Source: CAZGLR01 sp964526635
GTDB lineage: Bacteria; Zixibacteria; MSB-5A5; GN15; JAAZOE01
Assembly: GCA_964526635.1 (NCBI GenBank)
Contig: CAZGLR010000103.1
Span: forward strand, 1-11,930
DNA: 11,930 nt
Direction of reading: 5' to 3'
Program-made: the position numbers and the translations under genes
Notes under the pieces: generated by a model
What the model saw: the letters and a program-made list of their open reading frames with translations, nothing else
What the model was told of the DNA's origin: nothing
Databases searched by the model: none
Shown: piece by piece, positions 1-7,803 of the stretch
How the letters are laid out: the number at the start of each line of letters is the position of its first letter
Position numbering within the stretch: position 1 is the stretch's first letter

Positions 1-1
1 C

Positions 2-1315
2 AACATGGGCGCCGAACTTGGCGCGACCACAACTGTTTTTCCGGCTGACGAACAAGTCCGGCGCTTCCTGCATCAACAGGGAAGAGAAGGCGACTTTACC
101 GAAATAAAAGCCGATCCCGATTGCCAGTATGACGAACACGATGAAATCGACCTGTCGCAGCTTGAACCCTTGATCGCCAAACCGACCAGCCCCGGTAATG
201 TCGTGCCGGTTACGGAAGTTGCGGGGCTGGAAATTTATCAATCGATGATCGGTTCTTCGGCCAATCCCGGCCTGCGCGATTTCGCTGTCCCGGCACTTGT
301 TATCGACGGCCGCCAGGCGCATCCGCGGGTGTCACTGGACATCAATCCGACCTCGCGCCAGATTCAGGAAAACCTGATGGAACTCAAATTCCTCGGCAAG
401 CTGCTGCGGGCCGGTGGACGGATCCATCAGGCCGGGTGCAACGGCTGCATTGGCATGGGGCAGGCGCCTGCCACCGGACGCATCAGTCTGCGGACAGTAC
501 CGCGTAATTTCCCCGGACGGTCCGGTACTAAAGAGGATTCGGTCTATCTGTGCAGCCCCGAAACAGCGATTGCATCAGCCATTACCGGAGTTATCACCGA
601 TCCGCGGACGCTCGATATGGACTACCCGATTTTCGAAGAACCCGAACGGGTGATTGTCAATGCTGATATGCTGATCCCGCCGCCGCCGAAAGACGATAGC
701 AATGACTATCAACTCGAAAAGGGCCCGAACATCAAGAGTCTGCCCGATTTCGATCCTCTGCCGGATGCGATTGAGGGACCGGTCCTGTTAAAGATGGGCG
801 ATGATATCTCCACCGATGAGATTCTTCCCGCCGGCACCAGGGTGCTGCCATATCGCAGCAATATTCAGGCAATCAGCGAGTTTACCTTCAGCCAGATCGA
901 TGAATCCTTTCCGGCCCGTGCAAAAGAAGTTTCCGGTGGAATATCAGTTGCTGTCGCAGGTAACAACTATGGCCAGGGCTCGAGCCGTGAGCACGCTGTT
1001 CTGGCGCCACGCTACCTGGGCCTGCGGGCGATTATCGCCAAGAGTTTCGCACGGATCCATTTCCAAAATCTGGCCAATTTCGGCATTCTCCCGCTTATGT
1101 TCGTAAATCCCGATGATTGGGAGAAGATCGATCAGAAAGATGTTCTGGCGATCGAGAATATCCGGAAAGATCTTGAAAATGGCTCCGGCAGTGAGTTGAC
1201 TGTTGTCAACAAGACCAAGAATCAAAGCTACAAAGTATATCATAAGCTCAGTCCGCGCCAAATTGAGATGATTGTCGCCGGCGGGTTAATCAATGTATTG
1301 AAAGAAAAGTTGTAG
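2..1315 (+). CDS. acn: aconitate hydratase, C-terminal part (5' end outside window)
   Basis: TCA-cycle enzyme that interconverts citrate and isocitrate through cis-aconitate. Only the last 437 residues are visible. The reading frame is open to the left edge, and the Asn-Met-Gly-Ala-Glu stretch at the start is an internal aconitase motif, so the Met at base 5 is not the true start. Numbering from that Met, the paired cluster cysteines are Cys145 and Cys148 (GCNGCIGMG), followed by the RNFPGRSG substrate-binding region (about 167-174). The C-terminal swivel domain starts near 258 and carries GDDISTDEILPAG (265-277) and the catalytic YGQGSSREH (322-330). The overall pattern resembles the shorter Aquifex-type bacterial aconitases. 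One oddity: the usual GSCTN motif that supplies the third cluster ligand reads GSSAN here, with Ser85 in place of Cys. The gene is convergent with the pyruvate dehydrogenase operon. The family call is secure; the subfamily is less so. Confidence 0.95.
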   Translation, partial: NMGAELGATTTVFPADEQVRRFLHQQGREGDFTEIKADPDCQYDEHDEIDLSQLEPLIAKPTSPGNVVPVTEVAGLEIYQSMIGSSANPGLRDFAVPALVIDGRQAHPRVSLDINPTSRQIQENLMELKFLGKLLRAGGRIHQAGCNGCIGMGQAPATGRISLRTVPRNFPGRSGTKEDSVYLCSPETAIASAITGVITDPRTLDMDYPIFEEPERVIVNADMLIPPPPKDDSNDYQLEKGPNIKSLPDFDPLPDAIEGPVLLKMGDDISTDEILPAGTRVLPYRSNIQAISEFTFSQIDESFPARAKEVSGGISVAVAGNNYGQGSSREHAVLAPRYLGLRAIIAKSFARIHFQNLANFGILPLMFVNPDDWEKIDQKDVLAIENIRKDLENGSGSELTVVNKTKNQSYKVYHKLSPRQIEMIVAGGLINVLKEKL

Positions 1316-1607
1316 GGGAGAGCCGGTAGCTTACGACTGTATTATTGCTTGGATGTGAGACCTCGGCCGTTCTGTGGGTGAAATCAAACAAAAGAGTTTG
1401 CATCAACGGCTGTTCGGGCCGGGGAACCCGTCCCCTTGGTCAATTCCATTTTCCTATATCAATTTCAGGCGTAGGGGCAGCGTTTTGCCGTGTGTAGCTC
1501 GATTGCACCAATCGATGGGATGCCGGTGCCCCAACCTTTCAGGATTTGTTGCAAAAGTGTGTTTAATCCATGGTTGAATTGATTAGTAAGAGTTTTCCTC
1601 CCCGTAC
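1316..1607 (+). other. non-coding stretch after aconitase with foldable segments; possible long 3'UTR or small RNA
   Basis: No credible gene. A 67-codon GTG-started frame exists here (from 1374) but has no ribosome binding site or recognisable protein. The sequence can fold: TCGATTG (1499-1505) pairs perfectly with CAATCGA (1509-1515), and GGGGCA (1474-1479) can pair with TGCCCC (1527-1532) to enclose it. GGGGA (1421-1425) can pair with TCCCC (1431-1435). The stretch ends in a strong intrinsic terminator at 1608-1633. It may be the aconitase 3'UTR or a separate transcript. I looked for signature motifs of RNase P RNA, SRP RNA and tmRNA and saw none, and no convincing own promoter. Confidence 0.3.
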
Positions 1608-1633
1608 CCCACTCGGCGTCCGAGTGGGTTTTT
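1608..1633 (+). terminator. Rho-independent terminator
   Basis: Perfect 9-bp stem CCCACTCGG (1608-1616) / CCGAGTGGG (1620-1628) with a CGT loop, followed at once by five T residues (1629-1633). It lies about 290 bases after the aconitase stop and is oriented to end plus-strand transcription, either of aconitase or of a small transcript in between. Confidence 0.85.
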
Positions 1634-1718
1634 CATTACACTTTCGGCCTATGAATTAGGGTACTCATTTTCCGGGAAGACGGTCGGCTGTTTGCAATTC
1701 CGAAGGTGTATCGCTGAT

Positions 1719-1750
1719 CGCACCCGGTCGCCGGGTGCGTTACCGGGTGC
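1719..1750. repeat. GC-rich hairpin with a second, competing 3' arm
   Basis: CGCACCCGG (1719-1727) pairs perfectly with CCGGGTGCG (1731-1739) across a TCG loop. A further copy of CCGGGTGC follows at 1743-1750 and could pair with the same 5' arm instead. AGGTG (1704-1708) and CACCT (1750-1754) could close an outer stem. There is no T run on either strand, so this is not a standard terminator. It lies in the 3' region shared by the convergent aconitase and lpdA genes, and its CGCACCC core recurs in the hairpin at 1811-1837. Confidence 0.55.
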
Positions 1751-1810
1751 ACCTGTTTATCTTATCCCAACTCTAAAGACTTAGGGCACCGGAAAATAAT
1801 TAACAACGCA

Positions 1811-1837
1811 TACCGCACCCGACGTTTGGGTGCGGTA
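1811..1837 (-). terminator. hairpin after lpdA, probable terminator of the pyruvate dehydrogenase operon
   Basis: Perfect 10-bp stem TACCGCACCC (1811-1820) / GGGTGCGGTA (1828-1837) with a 7-base loop, starting 18 bases past the lpdA stop. Read on the minus strand it is followed by a T-rich but interrupted tract, so it would be a moderate intrinsic terminator. On the plus strand no T run follows. Confidence 0.6.
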
Positions 1838-1855
1838 ATGTCAAACATCTATCTG

Positions 1856-3280
1856 CTACTGTTTCTTCTTCGGGCGATAATAATGCGTGCTTAAACCATA
1901 GAAAATATCGGCCGCTTCCATCAATGATTCAGACAATGTCGGATGCGGATGAATCGTCATCCCCAGGTCTTTGGCCACAGCCGCCATCTCGATCGCCAGC
2001 GTCCCCTCGGCGATTAAATCGCCCGCGCTCGGACCACAGATGCCGACGCCGACAATGCGCTCGGTGTCTTTTTCGATAATCAGCTTGGTGACACCATCGG
2101 TGCGCCCAAGACTGCGGGCACGGCCCGAGGCTGCCCACGGATAGCGCACCACCTCGACATTGAGGCCCTGCTCTTTGGCTTCATTCTGCGTCACACCGGC
2201 CCAGGCGACCTCGGGATCGGTGAACACCACCGCCGGGATGGCATAGGGCTCAAACGCCGCCTTTGATCCCGCGATCACTTCAGCCGCAACCCGGCCCTCG
2301 TGGGTGGCTTTGTGGGCCAGCATCGGTTCACCGGCAACATCGCCGATAGCGAAAATTTTGGAATCGGCGGTGCGGCGCTGTTCATCGACTTCTACAAAGC
2401 CCTTGTCGTTGACTTTAACTTTGGTGTTATCCAAACCGAGATTCGATGAATTCGGTTTGCGACCGACCGAGATCAGCACCCGTTCGAACACACGGTCTTT
2501 GATGTCCGCGTCTTTGCTCTCGAAACTGACTTTGATACCGTTTTTCTGTTCTTTCATACTGCTGACTTTGGTCTTGACCATGATTGCTTCGAATTTTTCC
2601 TTCAGGCTCTTGGCCAGGATATTGACCAGGTCGCGATCGGCACCGGGGAGGATGCCATCGAGCATTTCGACGACCGTCACTTTTGATCCCAGCGCGGCAT
2701 AGACTGAGCCCATCTCCAAACCAATATACCCGCCGCCGACGACCAGCAGCGATTTTGGAATATCCGGCAGCTCCAGCGCACTGGTGGAGTCGAGGACACG
2801 GTCCGAATCAGGAGCGAGATTGGGAATAACAGCCGGCGATGATCCGGTCGCGATGATAGCATGTTCAAATGATATTGTATCGGTTTTGCCGTCGACCAGA
2901 TCGATTTCCAGTGTGCTTGAGTCGACAAAGCGCGCCATGCCGCGGATATGATTGATCTTGCGCTGCTTGACCAACTGGCCAAGACCGCCGGTTGTCTGCT
3001 TGACAACGTCTTCTTTCCATGAACGGAGTTTATTGATACTGATTTCAGGCTTCGAAAAGGTGATACCCCAGTTTTTGGCTTCCCGAGTTTCATTAATCAA
3101 TGCTGCCACGTGCAGAAGCGCTTTCGATGGAATACATCCGCGATATAAACATACTCCGCCGGGATTTTCAGCCGGATCGACCAGGGCCACATCGAGTCCA
3201 AGATCAGCGCCCATAAAGGCCGCGGCATATCCGCCCGGACCGCCGCCTATAACCACCATTTGTACTGATTTTGCTGCCAT
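1856..3280 (-). CDS. lpdA: dihydrolipoyl dehydrogenase (E3 of pyruvate dehydrogenase)
   Basis: FAD enzyme that reoxidises the dihydrolipoyl groups of E2 and passes electrons to NAD+. The 474 residues match the family's usual length. In order: FAD-binding GGGPGG (12-17); redox-active disulfide in GGVCLYRGCIPSKA (Cys44 and Cys49); ATGSSP (about 145-149); NAD-binding GGGYIG (182-187); second FAD motif IFAIGDVAG (309-317); and the dimer-interface HPHPTLSE near the C terminus, giving the catalytic His446-Glu451 pair. The last residues are Lys-rich. It is the third gene of the operon, starting 20 bases after the E2 stop. A GGAG about 10 bases upstream supports the ATG at 3280. No key residue is missing. 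In other organisms E3 may also serve 2-oxoglutarate dehydrogenase, but here the position ties it to pyruvate dehydrogenase. Confidence 0.97.
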   Translation of the reverse strand: MAAKSVQMVVIGGGPGGYAAAFMGADLGLDVALVDPAENPGGVCLYRGCIPSKALLHVAALINETREAKNWGITFSKPEISINKLRSWKEDVVKQTTGGLGQLVKQRKINHIRGMARFVDSSTLEIDLVDGKTDTISFEHAIIATGSSPAVIPNLAPDSDRVLDSTSALELPDIPKSLLVVGGGYIGLEMGSVYAALGSKVTVVEMLDGILPGADRDLVNILAKSLKEKFEAIMVKTKVSSMKEQKNGIKVSFESKDADIKDRVFERVLISVGRKPNSSNLGLDNTKVKVNDKGFVEVDEQRRTADSKIFAIGDVAGEPMLAHKATHEGRVAAEVIAGSKAAFEPYAIPAVVFTDPEVAWAGVTQNEAKEQGLNVEVVRYPWAASGRARSLGRTDGVTKLIIEKDTERIVGVGICGPSAGDLIAEGTLAIEMAAVAKDLGMTIHPHPTLSESLMEAADIFYGLSTHYYRPKKKQ

Positions 3281-3300
3281 GTGTGTGCGTCTCCGTTTTC

Positions 3301-4761
3301 TTATTTTTCAAGGTTGATTAAAAGCGGATGCTCCAGCGCATCCACGACCCAGGTCAAAAATCGAGCGGCATCGGCGCCATCGATCACCCGGTGATCATAT
3401 GACAACGCCAACGGCAAAATCGTTCGCGGCTCGAATTTGTCGTCTATGTAACGAGGCCGCGCGGTCGACCGACTCAGCCCCAGAATTGCCACCTGTGGCC
3501 AATAGACAATCGGTGTGAAATTCGTGCCGCCGATACCACCCTGATTGGAAATCGTGAATGTTCCGCCCTCGAGTTCCTCGGGCTTGACTTTTTTCTTACG
3601 GGTGCGATCAGCGATATCGGTCAACTCGACCGATAATTCTGTCAGGCTCTTTTTGTCCACATCACGAATAACCGGCACGAGCAAGCCACGATCGGTATCG
3701 ACCGCCATTGCGATATGGCAATACTTCTTGTAGATGATTTCGTTTTTCTCGATATCGATGCTGGCATTGAAGCGGGGGAAACGATTGAGCGCCGAAGCAA
3801 TCACTTTCATCGCAATTACGGTGATTGTCAGTTTGCCGCCGGCCTTTGATACCGAGGAACCGTACTTATGGCGAAATTCCTCCAGCGCGGTGATGTCGGC
3901 TTCATCAAATTGTGTCACATGCGGTACCGTTGTCCACGAATGGCTCATGTTCTCGGCCGTAAGTTCACGGACCTTATTCATCGATTCACGGGTGACTTCA
4001 CCCCATTGACTGAAATCCGGCAATTTGGCAATGGCCGAACGGGCTCGTTTATGTACCACCTCGCGGCGCCCGGTCATAACTTCTTTGACGAACGCCTTTA
4101 CATCATCGGGCGTAATACGGCCCCCGGGGCCGGTCGCCGGAACCTGGTTTATGTTAGCGCCGAGTTCGCGGGCAAGACGGCGTACCGAGGGGGATGCCGG
4201 TGCTATCTCATGAATATCTTCACTGGTTTTTTCAAATTGCCGGGCGTCGATATCTTTCAGCGGCAGCGCTTCCAATGGTGTTACATCGGATGTGTCTTTT
4301 TTGGCGGGTCGTTCTTTTTTCTCTTTTGCCTGTTTCTTTTTCTCGTCTTCTTCAGTCTTTGCTTTTTCTTCTTCCGCTTCTTCTTCTTGCTCTTCTTCTT
4401 GCTCTTCTTCTTGCTCTTCTTCTTCTTCCTTCTCCTTTTCTTTCTCTTTCTCTTTCTCTTTCTCTTTCTCTTTCTTCTTCTCTTTCTCTTCTTCTTCTTC
4501 CGCTTCCTTTTCTTCGTCATCGCCCTCGACTTCAAGTTTGGCGATCACCTGACCCGGCTTGATCTCATCGTCCTGTTTCACCAGTATCTCGACCACTTTG
4601 CCGGCGTCCGATGATGGTATCTCCACTACCGCCTTGTCAGTCTCCGCCTCAATCAGCGCCTGTTCCTTCTCGACGGTATCTCCTTTTGAAACCAGGATGC
4701 CGACGACTGTACCGGTTTCGACGCTTTCACCAATATCTGGTACTTTTATCTCTTTAATCAT
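3301..4761 (-). CDS. aceF: dihydrolipoyllysine acetyltransferase (E2 of pyruvate dehydrogenase)
   Basis: Core subunit of the complex: its swinging lipoyl arm takes the acetyl group from E1 and hands it to CoA. The 486 residues hold one lipoyl domain (about 2-78, lipoylated Lys43 in ETDKA), a peripheral-subunit-binding domain (about 188-224, PSVRRLARELGANI...GPGGRITPDDV) and the catalytic domain (about 250-486) ending with SYDHRVIDG, where His457 and Asp461 match the HxxxDG active site. The linker at about 81-156 is almost entirely Glu, Lys and Gln, whereas flexible E2 linkers are usually Ala/Pro-rich. It is encoded by 6-bp and 12-bp tandem repeats. The ATG at 4761 has GAAGG six bases upstream, overlapping the end of the E1 gene, so E1 and E2 are probably translationally close. 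With an aceE-type E1 beside it, pyruvate dehydrogenase E2 is much more likely than a branched-chain or 2-oxoglutarate E2. Confidence 0.95.
   Translation of the reverse strand: MIKEIKVPDIGESVETGTVVGILVSKGDTVEKEQALIEAETDKAVVEIPSSDAGKVVEILVKQDDEIKPGQVIAKLEVEGDDEEKEAEEEEEKEKKKEKEKEKEKEKEKEKEEEEEQEEEQEEEQEEEAEEEKAKTEEDEKKKQAKEKKERPAKKDTSDVTPLEALPLKDIDARQFEKTSEDIHEIAPASPSVRRLARELGANINQVPATGPGGRITPDDVKAFVKEVMTGRREVVHKRARSAIAKLPDFSQWGEVTRESMNKVRELTAENMSHSWTTVPHVTQFDEADITALEEFRHKYGSSVSKAGGKLTITVIAMKVIASALNRFPRFNASIDIEKNEIIYKKYCHIAMAVDTDRGLLVPVIRDVDKKSLTELSVELTDIADRTRKKKVKPEELEGGTFTISNQGGIGGTNFTPIVYWPQVAILGLSRSTARPRYIDDKFEPRTILPLALSYDHRVIDGADAARFLTWVVDALEHPLLINLEK
4381..4416. repeat. three perfect 12-bp tandem repeats inside the E2 linker
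   Basis: The unit TTCTTCTTGCTC occurs three times head to tail (plus-strand orientation). On the coding minus strand it gives repeating Glu-Gln-Glu-Glu, so changes in copy number stay in frame. Neighbouring sequence continues as imperfect TTC repeats. Confidence 0.9.
4441..4470. repeat. five perfect 6-bp tandem repeats inside the E2 linker
   Basis: The unit TTTCTC is repeated five times, with a partial sixth to 4475. On the coding strand it reads GAGAAA, giving alternating Glu-Lys. The unit length is a multiple of three, so slippage would lengthen or shorten the linker without a frameshift. Confidence 0.9.
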
Positions 4762-4773
4762 ACCTTGCCTTCT

Positions 4774-7452
4774 TTATGATATAACAGGATTGGCCTTTTC
4801 CGGATCAATATCAAGGTCCTTAATTGCCTTTTTTACGACCGCTTCTTCGACCTTGTCTTCGCGATACATCTGCACCAGCGCTCCAAGTGTTATATGTCGT
4901 GCATCGACTTCAAAGAAATCGCGCAGGGCCTGGCGGCCTTCACTGCGCCCGAAGCCATCGGTTCCCAGCGCCAGTAACGGTCCCGGGAGCCATTTGGCCA
5001 GCGACAGGGGAAGGGACTTCAGATAATCGGAGGCCGCGACGAATACGCCGCTTTCCTTCTCAAGTGTTTTCTCAAGATAGTTTTTCTGCTGTTGTTTATG
5101 GGGATTGTGCAGGTTTTTCCGTTCGGCTTCAATCGCATCGAAATACAACTGTTTATAGCTGGTCACACTCCACACATCGGCCGGGACACCATAATCGCTC
5201 TCCAGCAACTCCTGCGCTTTAAGCGCTTCATTCAATATCGCACCACTGCCAAACAGGTGCGCTTTGTATTTCCTGTTTTTCATGCCGGATTTGCGGAAAC
5301 GGTACAACCCGTTCAGAATACCCTGCTCGACGCCCTTTGGCATCGGCGGCATTTTATAGGTTTCGTTTTCCACTGTGATGTAGTAGAATAAATCTTCGCC
5401 GTTTTTGTACATCCTCTCGATACCATCTTTGACAATCACGGCCAGTTCATACGCGAAGGCCGGATCGTAGGCCCGCAGGTTGGGGACTGAGAGGGCATTG
5501 ACATGGCTGTGGCCGTCCTGATGCTGCAAGCCCTCACCGGCCAGAGTTGTACGGCCCGCCGTAGCGCCAATCAGAAATCCCTTGCAGCGAATATCGCCGG
5601 CTGCCCAGATGAAATCACCGATACGCTGGAACCCGAACATCGAATAGAAGAAGAAGAACGGTATCATATTCAGGCGATGTGTGGCATACGATGTCCCGGC
5701 CGCAATAAACGATGACATCGAACCGGCCTCGGTGATGCCCTCCTCGAGAATTTGACCATCTTTGGCCTCCCGGTAATACAGCAGGCTTTCTTTATCAACC
5801 GGTTCATAGGTTTGTCCCACCCGGGAATAGATTCCTACTTTACGGAATAACGATTCCATCCCGAATGTCCGCGCTTCATCGGGGACGATCGGCACGATCG
5901 ACTTTCCGACGGTTTTGTCACTTAGCAGTTTCGACAGCAAATGCACCGCTGCCATCGTCGTAGCGATTTCCCGATCTCCGCTGCCTTCGGCAAACTCCTC
6001 AAACACCTTCGATGCCGGCATATCGAACTTGGGTGGTTTGGTGCGTCGCGAAGGGACAAATCCTCCCAGCGCCTCGCGTCGCTCCATTAAGTATTTTATC
6101 TCTTCGCTGTCTTTGGCCGGTTTATAAAATGGCGCTTTGGCGATGTCTTTATCCGAAATTGGTATGCCAAAACGGCTCCTGAACTGACGCAGTTCTTCCT
6201 CGTTCAACTTTTTCTGCTGATGCGTTACATTCCGCCCCTCGCCAGCCTCGCCGAGCCCATAGCCCTTGATCGTTTTGGCCAGAATAACTGTCGGCGATCC
6301 CTCATGCTCCACTGCCGACTTATATGCCGCATATACTTTTTCGGGGTCGTGCCCGCCGCGCCGAAGTTTTCGCAACTGCTCGTCGCTGTAGTTTTTCACC
6401 AGTTCTAAAAGCCGAGGATCCTTGCCGAAGAAATCCTTGCGAATAAAATCTCCGTCGGACACGACATATTTCTGGTATTGGCCGTCGGGGACTTCTTCCA
6501 TACGCTGAACCAGAAGTGACTCATTGTCGGCATCCAGCAAGGGATCCCAGTCATCTCCCCAGATGACCTTAATGACATTCCATCCGGCTCCCCGAAAGGC
6601 TGCTTCCAGTTCCTGGATAATCTTGAAGTTCCCCCGCACCGGGCCATCCAGACGCTGCAGATTGCAGTTGATGACGAAAATTAAATTGTCCAGTTTCTCG
6701 CGCGGGGCGAGGGTAATAGCGCCCAGCGATTCGGGTTCGTCCAACTCACCATCGCCCAGAAAAGCCCATATTTTGCGACCATGGGTATTCTTGAGTCCGC
6801 GATCTTCCAGGTAATGATTAAACCGCGCCTGATAAATCGCCATGATCGGGGAGAGCCCCATTGACACGGTCGGGAATTCCCAGAATTTTGGCATCAGGTA
6901 GGGATGAGGATATGACGACAGTCCGCCGCCATCGCGTAATTCACGGCGGAAATTCTCGAGCTGACGCCGACTGATGCGGCCCTCGAGGAATGCCCGGGCA
7001 TAAACTCCGGGCGAGGCATGGCCCTGGAAAAAGATGATATCGCCATCCTGCTTGTCGTTGCGGGCTCGGAAAAAATGATTGAAACCGACTTCAAAGAGCG
7101 TTGCCGACGATGCATACGTCGAGATATGCCCGCCGATACCACTCAACTCAAGATTGGCCCGCACCACCATCGCCATCGCATTCCAGCGGATAATACTCTT
7201 AATCCGTCGTTCGATCTCACGGCTGCCCGGAAAGGCCGGTTGCTTGTCGGCCGGAATGGTGTTGATATATGGCGTGTTGGCGGTGAAATGGAATGTGACG
7301 CCTTTTTGTTGAGCACGGATTTGCAGACGGCGCAGCATTTCGCGCACCCGGTCCGGGCCGCCATTCTCATATATATAATCAAGCGACTCGAGCCATTCCC
7401 GATTCTCAAACTCGAGTTCGCGCAGTTTCTCATTCTTTTCCTTTTCAGACAT
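4774..7452 (-). CDS. aceE: pyruvate dehydrogenase E1, homodimeric (AceE) type
   Basis: Thiamine-diphosphate enzyme that decarboxylates pyruvate and acetylates the E2 lipoyl arm. At 892 residues it is close to E. coli AceE and far from the two-gene alpha/beta E1. Visible motifs: GGHIST (His109), FQGHASPG (His145), the ThDP/Mg signature GDGELDEP (233-240) ending in INCNLQRLDG (261-270), the mobile active-site loop KGYGLGEAGEGRNVTHQQKK (His411), and GLQHQDGHSH (641-650) in the second half; all match AceE family motifs I know. It is the first gene of the operon, with only 12 bases to E2. AAGGA about six bases before the ATG at 7452 supports the start. A sigma70-like promoter lies about 57 bases upstream, inside an inverted repeat, so regulation at this promoter is likely. 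No lesion was seen. Confidence 0.97.
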   Translation of the reverse strand: MSEKEKNEKLRELEFENREWLESLDYIYENGGPDRVREMLRRLQIRAQQKGVTFHFTANTPYINTIPADKQPAFPGSREIERRIKSIIRWNAMAMVVRANLELSGIGGHISTYASSATLFEVGFNHFFRARNDKQDGDIIFFQGHASPGVYARAFLEGRISRRQLENFRRELRDGGGLSSYPHPYLMPKFWEFPTVSMGLSPIMAIYQARFNHYLEDRGLKNTHGRKIWAFLGDGELDEPESLGAITLAPREKLDNLIFVINCNLQRLDGPVRGNFKIIQELEAAFRGAGWNVIKVIWGDDWDPLLDADNESLLVQRMEEVPDGQYQKYVVSDGDFIRKDFFGKDPRLLELVKNYSDEQLRKLRRGGHDPEKVYAAYKSAVEHEGSPTVILAKTIKGYGLGEAGEGRNVTHQQKKLNEEELRQFRSRFGIPISDKDIAKAPFYKPAKDSEEIKYLMERREALGGFVPSRRTKPPKFDMPASKVFEEFAEGSGDREIATTMAAVHLLSKLLSDKTVGKSIVPIVPDEARTFGMESLFRKVGIYSRVGQTYEPVDKESLLYYREAKDGQILEEGITEAGSMSSFIAAGTSYATHRLNMIPFFFFYSMFGFQRIGDFIWAAGDIRCKGFLIGATAGRTTLAGEGLQHQDGHSHVNALSVPNLRAYDPAFAYELAVIVKDGIERMYKNGEDLFYYITVENETYKMPPMPKGVEQGILNGLYRFRKSGMKNRKYKAHLFGSGAILNEALKAQELLESDYGVPADVWSVTSYKQLYFDAIEAERKNLHNPHKQQQKNYLEKTLEKESGVFVAASDYLKSLPLSLAKWLPGPLLALGTDGFGRSEGRQALRDFFEVDARHITLGALVQMYREDKVEEAVVKKAIKDLDIDPEKANPVIS

Positions 7453-7508
7453 CCGTATTCCTTTTCCGACGATAGTGTGTCATAAAAGATAATTCCAGAA
7501 TCACCCCA

Positions 7509-7537
7509 ACCATATGATTATTCACCGCTTCTGTCAA
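7509..7537 (-). promoter_or_regulatory. sigma70-like promoter of the aceE-aceF-lpdA operon
   Basis: On the minus strand, a perfect TTGACA -35 box (7537-7532) is followed by a 17-base spacer and TATGGT (7514-7509) as the -10 box, which matches four of six consensus positions. Transcription would start near 7502, leaving a leader of about 50 bases before the aceE ATG. Confidence 0.65.
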
Positions 7538-7559
7538 CTCGATGGACAACAATCATATG
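7511..7559. promoter_or_regulatory. 9-bp inverted repeat bracketing the aceE promoter, possible operator
   Basis: CATATGATT (7511-7519) and AATCATATG (7551-7559) are perfect reverse complements, 40 bases apart start to start, close to four helical turns. One arm overlaps the -10 box and the other lies just upstream of the -35 box. This is the arrangement expected for a repressor that blocks or loops the promoter. The regulator is unknown; the match to a regulatory site is inferred from position only. Confidence 0.4.
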
Positions 7560-7803
7560 AGCCAAAAAACAAGAAAAACTGAAATGGTCTATTATTCTGT
7601 CCATAATCAGTTGCATGTTACCACATAATACGTGAGCAATGCCGCAGACCGGAAAAATATATCAATAATATCATTGCCGCCCTATCAGGCGATTTCCCCG
7701 CGTCTCACGCCTGTGTGGCCGGCAAAAAAACAATCCCGGGCAAAGATTTTCCTTTACCCGGTCGATATTTCCGTATATGTTTCAGACAAAAACAGGGATG
7801 TCT
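7560..7803. other. intergenic region between aceE and the prenyl synthase gene, with one hairpin
   Basis: AT-rich non-coding sequence between divergent genes. CCGGGCAAAG (7736-7745) and CTTTACCCGG (7752-7761) form a 10-bp stem with one mismatch and a 6-base loop. On the minus strand this is followed, after five bases, by seven T residues, so it could act as a weak terminator in that direction; on the plus strand it would sit in the leader of the next gene. A 60-codon frame from a GTG at 7632 has no ribosome binding site and is not called. I found no convincing plus-strand promoter. Confidence 0.35.

Noticed and set aside
1374..1577. 67-codon frame after aconitase
   Set aside because: GTG start, no ribosome binding site, no recognisable protein, and it lies in a foldable region that ends in a terminator.
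4381..4475. CRISPR-like or mobile repeat
   Set aside because: Units are 6 and 12 bases, adjacent without spacers, and code in frame for the E2 linker.
4281..4614. Lys/Arg-rich and Phe/Ser/Leu-rich open frames over the repeats in the E2 gene
   Set aside because: They are frame-shifted or antisense readings of the low-complexity Glu/Lys codons; long stop-free frames are expected by composition.
7777..7803. Earlier ATGs (7777 and 7798) for the prenyl synthase gene
   Set aside because: AGGG sits six bases before the ATG at 7804 but too close to 7798, and no ribosome binding site precedes 7777.
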